From contig BSBM01000047.1 in the NCBI GenBank assembly GCA_027924585.1, positions 24,558,501 through 24,622,500 of the forward strand: a stretch of DNA of 64,000 bases. Reading direction: 5' to 3'. The position numbers and the translations under genes were made by a program. This document shows positions 60,373-64,000 of this stretch, in pieces. The notes under the pieces are model-generated. The model had not been told where the DNA came from, ran no database searches, and saw only the letters and a list, made by a program, of their open reading frames with translations. Within the stretch, counting starts at the first letter, position 1. Each line of letters opens with the position of its first letter. Source of the DNA: Larix kaempferi (Eukaryota; Streptophyta; Pinopsida; Pinales; Pinaceae).

Positions 60373-60914
60373 TGTTAGAATTTACAAAGATAATAGGATC
60401 GCTAAAAGAATGACAAAGCACAGAAACAATAACAAGAGTGGAGCTCGTTTAACCACGGTGATGATCTATCACTTCCTAACCATAGACAAACTATTTGTCT
60501 CCCTCGAGCTCACGCCTTCCAATAGAGATCAATGTACATCCAGATAATAGTAGCATAAACCCCAAGGAAAGATGTCTTCAATGTAGCTACTCTTTCTCCC
60601 AAGCGAATTTGTCTTTCTGCTACTACTCATGCGAATTTACTTGAGTGAGATGATGCATCAAATGAGCTAGGCGCCACCCTATTTGTATTGGTCACAAAAC
60701 TTTTACTTAACTGGGCTGACCTGACTTTCTCTAACTGGGCCAACCTGACTGCGGCAGTTCTGCCCATTGTTTGGGGCAGTTTACCCACAGACTTCTGTTG
60801 AGCCGACTTGTCTATTTTGACTTATTCTTTTAATGTTTTACAATATGAATATTTCCCGAAGGAAGTACAATAACAATACAATAAGAATATCTTCCAAAGT
60901 TACATTCTCCAACA
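60373..60914 (-). mobile_element. LTR of a minus-strand LTR retrotransposon
   Basis: 542 bp with short inverted ends (TGTTAGAATT at the left, ATTCTCCAACA at the right in plus-strand reading). On the minus strand the bases directly before TGTTGG are AAGAGGGAG, a polypurine tract, so this is the 3' LTR of an element whose interior lies to the right. Lineage is undetermined; no pol is present in the window. Confidence 0.65.
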
Positions 60915-61119
60915 CTCCCTCTTAACAAGGAAGGTATTCTTTCGGCACTATCATCATCATCTCTGTTGCTTCAACTCTCCCCCTTAGCCAGGGAAGCGTC
61001 ATCGTACTGGAACATATCTGGATATCATCGGTACATCGCAATCATCTCGAACATCTCTATATCATAAGGAAGGTCTTCTCAGTCCATCGAGAAGTGTCAA
61101 CAAATCAATCTTCGTGCAT

Positions 61120-61540
61120 CAACTCAATCCAGTCCATCGGAGAACATGCACTAGCTCCACAACTCTGCCCTGTTCATTGGGAAGTCACTTGTGTGTCAGC
61201 TCAAACCAGTTCGTCGGGGAACATGCACCAACTCAACATGCCTCAGCTCAACCCAGTTTGTCGGGGAACATGCATGTGCTCAATGTGCCTTAGCTCAACC
61301 CAGTTCATCGGGGAACATGCACCAACTCAACCAGTCCATCGGTGAGCCCATACAAGAGTACCAGTGTGCATTAGCTCAACCCAGTCCATTGGGGAAAATG
61401 CACCAACTCAACCAGTCCATCGGTGAGTCCATACAAGAGTACCAGTGTGCATCAACTCGACCTAGTCCATCGGGGAACATGCACCAACTCAACCAGTCCA
61501 TCGGTGAGTCCATACAAGAGTACCAGTGTGCGCCAATGTG
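61120..61540. repeat. Minisatellite with nested 48 bp and 80 bp periods
   Basis: GGGGAACATGCA (or one-base variants) occurs at about 61216, 61264, 61312, 61391 and 61471, giving spacings of 48, 48, 79 and 80. The longer unit adds a GAGTCCATACAAGAGTACCA block, repeated three times. Confidence 0.85.
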
Positions 61541-61544
61541 CGTC

Positions 61545-62050
61545 AGCCTCTCCATCCCATCTCAGGATGTCTGAGAGATCTCCTCACTCTTTTTAGAGTG
61601 ATCGGGAGCATGCACTAAATCTCTCCATGAGGGATCTCCTCACTCCTTTCAGAGTGATCAAGAGTGTGCGCTGGCCTCTCCATCCTTTTCAGGATGTCTG
61701 AGAGATCTCCTCACTCCATCTTGGAGTGATCGGGAGAATGCAGTGGCCTCTCCATTCCATCTCAGGATGTTTGAGATATCTCCTCACTCCATCTCAGAGT
61801 GATCGAGAGAATGCAGTGGCCTCTCCATCCCATCTCAGGATGTCCGAGAGATCTCCTCACTCCTTTCAGAGTGATCGAGAGAATGCATTGGTATCTGTAT
61901 CATCGTCCTTCCCTCTTAACAAGGGATGTAATCATGGAACCAATCTCCCCACTCCATTAGAGTGCCAAGGAATAAAGTCAACCTTCGCTCTTACCGAGGG
62001 AGTCAATCATGGGACCAATCTCCTCACTCCCTCTCGAAGTGATCAAGAGA
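61545..62050. repeat. Minisatellite with 72 bp unit
   Basis: GCCTCTCCAT occurs at about 61675, 61747 and 61819, 72 bp apart, with more diverged copies on both sides. Each unit holds AGATCTCCTCACTC and GAGTGATCGAGAGAATGCA-type blocks. Confidence 0.85.
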
Positions 62051-62062
62051 AGATACCTGCAC

Positions 62063-62829
62063 CAGTGTTGCCGAAGCGTCCCCCCTCGGTTCCATGGGCA
62101 AATTTGCGCTCCGAGCGAGTTCATGCCCGAAGCGACCTCCGAACCGCGCTTCGAAAAAATGGAACCGCGAACTGGGCATAAAAATCCCGCTTCCTGCCTC
62201 TGTCCGAAGCGTTTTTGCTTCAGCACGCTCTGTCCTCCGGGAAAAACGCTTCGGGCGAGAACTGCGAGCGCTTCGGGCATCGCTTCGGCAATGACCTGAG
62301 GTCGAACCTCGAGTGCTTCGGGCAGGAGTCCGTCGAACCCGCGGAAGGAGGCCGAAAAGTAAGTTTTTTTTTTGATTTTTTTTTGTTTTTGGCTTTGTGG
62401 GTGGGCCCTAGGCCTTTTTTAGGGTTAGAGAGGGGAGATAAGGCAAATTATCCCCCTCTTTCTTCCTCATTGTTTCATTTTGGAGTTGGAGTGGAGAGGG
62501 AAGGAGCTCTTGGAGTCTTGGTGTTGGCTTGGTGTTGGAGGCTTGGAGCAAAGTTGGAGAGCTTGAAGAGGATTTGAGAGAGCTTGGAGGAGACAACAAA
62601 GGGTTCCATCTTCTTGCAAATCAAAGGAGATCAAAATAGGTATGCCCAATGTGTATTTTTGTTCAATATTGTTCACAAAATGTCTTGTTTGTTTTTTGTT
62701 TATTGTTGTATTTGTTTCTTCTCCTACATTTTCCCATTTCCCTCTTCCTCCTCATTCTATTGCAGGTTGTCCATCTAAAACTTGAAGAAAATGTTGTTCT
62801 TGTAGTGTTTGCTTCCATTTTTGGTTCTC
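62063..62829 (+). mobile_element. hAT transposon: terminal end, subterminal motifs and 5' leader
   Basis: The element begins CAGTGTTGCCGAAGCG at 62063, after a possible 8 bp duplication half (ACCTGCAC). Within 62071-62287 the heptamer CGAAGCG or its complement CGCTTCG occurs seven times, a likely transposase-binding array. Further in, a donor GTATGC after 62640 and an acceptor TTGCAG ending at 62765 suggest an intron in the 5' leader. The element continues beyond the window. Confidence 0.72.
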
Positions 62830-64000
62830 ATGGTGTTGGTTGGGAATAGGCGTGTGGATGAAGAAGAAGATAGTGGTCGTTCTCATAGTGACCCAATGAA
62901 TGAAGGAGAGGAGGGTGGTGAAGAGGGTGATCTTGAAGCTGATAGTGGCAAAGCTTCATTAACCCCCTTGTGGAGGTTTGTCACAAAAATTGAGGAGGGA
63001 AGAGGTGGTGGAACCTCTAAGTGGATATGCCCACATGGTTGTCGTACAAATAAACCTTATAGCGGTTCATACACCCGTGTGAGGAGGCATCTTTGTGGGG
63101 TGTTAGACAGTGATGATAACAAAGGTTCCCTTGGTATTACAATTTGCCCCAGGATAACACAAGTAGAGAGAGAAAACTACATTAAGATAGAGGAAGTTGC
63201 ACAAAGAACGAATGCTAAAAAACAAAAGGTTCACTCTGATGCTTCTTCTAGCTTTGGGAGCCCATTTTCATCTCCTACTTCACCTGGCGGAAGGTCCTCA
63301 ATTGGTAGTGGAAGTAAGAGAACCATAGAAGATTTCCTTGATATTGGTGGCAGGGAGGATGTGGATGCAAAAGTGGTGAGGTTTCTTTATGCATGTGGTG
63401 TGCCATTCAATGTTCTCCGCTCCCCTTATTGGCATTCCATGGTTAAAGCCATTAACAAAGCACCTGCTGGATACAAGTCTCCTGGGTATGAAAAAGCTAG
63501 AACCTTGTTACTTGACAAGGAAAAAGAAAAAGTCAAAAGAGCTCTTACACGGTTTACAGATGGGTGGGCAGATACTGGGGTATCCATTGTATCTGATGGT
63601 TGGACAAATGTTAGAAACCAACATTTGATAAATATCCTTGGTGTTTCGTCTAGTGGTGCAGTGTTTCTTGGAGCACAAGACTCCTCATCAATCATGGCCT
63701 CTTCTCAAAACATAGCAGACATCTTACTGAAAAGTATTGATGAGGTTGGTCCTACTAATGTGATTCAAGTAATCACTGATAATGCAGCGAATTGTAAAGG
63801 AGCAGGAAAAATCATTGAGTGGGAATATACTCACATCTTTTGGTCCGGTTGTTTGGTGCACACAATGAACCTTTTAATGCATGATATTATCAAGCACAAA
63901 GAATGCACATGGATAAATGATTTGTACAAGCGAGGGAAGAGACTCATTAAATTTATCGCCGGGCATACAAGGGTCAATGCCTTTTATGGCACTTACTCTA
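62830..64000 (+). CDS. hAT transposase with BED zinc finger and DUF659, incomplete at window edge
   Basis: 390 codons without stop or frameshift, cut by the end of the window. An acidic N-terminal segment is followed by a BED-type zinc finger (Trp65, Cys67, Cys71, His87, Cys89), a Ser-rich linker with basic stretches, then DUF659. The probable catalytic acids are Asp256 in SDGWT and Asp317 in TDNA; CLVHTMNLLMHDI follows the second. The third catalytic residue and the hAT dimerisation domain would lie outside. The protein would bind the subterminal CGAAGCG motifs and move the element. The start at 62830 is the first ATG after an in-frame TAG; the ATG at 62896 is an alternative. It is the best preserved transposase in the window. 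Confidence 0.9.
   Translation, partial: MVLVGNRRVDEEEDSGRSHSDPMNEGEEGGEEGDLEADSGKASLTPLWRFVTKIEEGRGGGTSKWICPHGCRTNKPYSGSYTRVRRHLCGVLDSDDNKGSLGITICPRITQVERENYIKIEEVAQRTNAKKQKVHSDASSSFGSPFSSPTSPGGRSSIGSGSKRTIEDFLDIGGREDVDAKVVRFLYACGVPFNVLRSPYWHSMVKAINKAPAGYKSPGYEKARTLLLDKEKEKVKRALTRFTDGWADTGVSIVSDGWTNVRNQHLINILGVSSSGAVFLGAQDSSSIMASSQNIADILLKSIDEVGPTNVIQVITDNAANCKGAGKIIEWEYTHIFWSGCLVHTMNLLMHDIIKHKECTWINDLYKRGKRLIKFIAGHTRVNAFYGTYS

Larger units (their letters stand above)
60915..62062 (-). mobile_element. Interior of the same LTR element, built of minisatellites
   Basis: Non-coding interior next to the polypurine tract. The part 61090-61560 and the part 61540-62050 are two different tandem arrays, annotated separately. 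No gag or pol motif in either strand. It is cut at 62063 by a hAT insertion (flank ACCTGCAC at 62055-62062). Confidence 0.55.

Noticed and set aside
61094-61574. Plus-strand frames of 83-127 codons with repeated peptides.
   Set aside because: Produced by the minisatellite; repeat periods are not all multiples of three and no domain is present.
61120-62050. CRISPR-like regular repeats.
   Set aside because: The units are contiguous minisatellites without unique spacers, in plant DNA.
62009-62577. Several overlapping frames in the hAT leader.
   Set aside because: They lie in the GC-rich subterminal and leader part before the transposase start and have no domain.
63426-63695. Minus-strand 89-codon frame.
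   Set aside because: Shadow of the hAT transposase.

Overview
This is eukaryotic plant DNA, most likely from a large-genome seed plant and probably a gymnosperm. The evidence is nested long-LTR retrotransposons, copia and L1 remnants, hAT and CACTA-like elements, GT-AG introns and very few genes. There are no bacterial operons, rRNA genes or CRISPR arrays. The species cannot be read from the sequence. No previously undescribed multi-gene system could be demonstrated. The least explained pieces are the gag-only and protease-only long-LTR elements, a coiled-coil frame broken only by TAA/TAG stops, and a short series of exon-like blocks near 54.5-57.2 kb ending in a C-terminal membrane helix.

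Left part (1-30.4 kb): a transposon nest. A minus-strand Ty1-copia pol (3785-7323) is cut on one side by a family-1 LTR (1-3784) and on the other by a family-2 LTR (7324-11297). The family-2 LTR belongs to a minus-strand Ty3-like element whose retropepsin-bearing frame is at 11887-13956. A plus-strand family-1 element (LTRs 13957-18390 and 21018-25486, tRNA-Asp primer site at 18394, gag-like frame 18776-20557) sits inside that element. Its 3' LTR is cut short and fused to a third, diverged LTR type (25487-28435) that carries a 1.2 kb hAT insertion. A 5'-truncated L1 LINE (28436-30379) follows and carries a 681 bp foldback element.

Middle part (30.7-51 kb): a textbook solo LTR with a 5 bp target duplication (30703-34637), then AT-rich sequence with tandem duplications, a decayed copia gag/protease (40250-41480), coiled-coil remnants, a degenerate ~110 bp tandem array, a CACTA-like foldback, two tRNA-like SINE-type heads, and a broken coiled-coil frame (46931-48369).

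Right part (51-64 kb): the most gene-like stretch. It holds a frameshifted 3' exon of a plant C2H2-like/PARP-like protein (51335-52000), a CpG-dense patch (52590-53000), candidate exons, a decayed hAT transposase, and exon 1 of a mitochondrial hydroxyacyl-thioester dehydratase (58614-58928). An LTR element with minisatellites follows (60373-62062). The window ends in a hAT transposon with an unbroken transposase frame (62063-64000).

The genes do not form a pathway. Most of the window records successive transposon insertions and their decay, including many stop codons that fit C-to-T change at glutamine or arginine codons.
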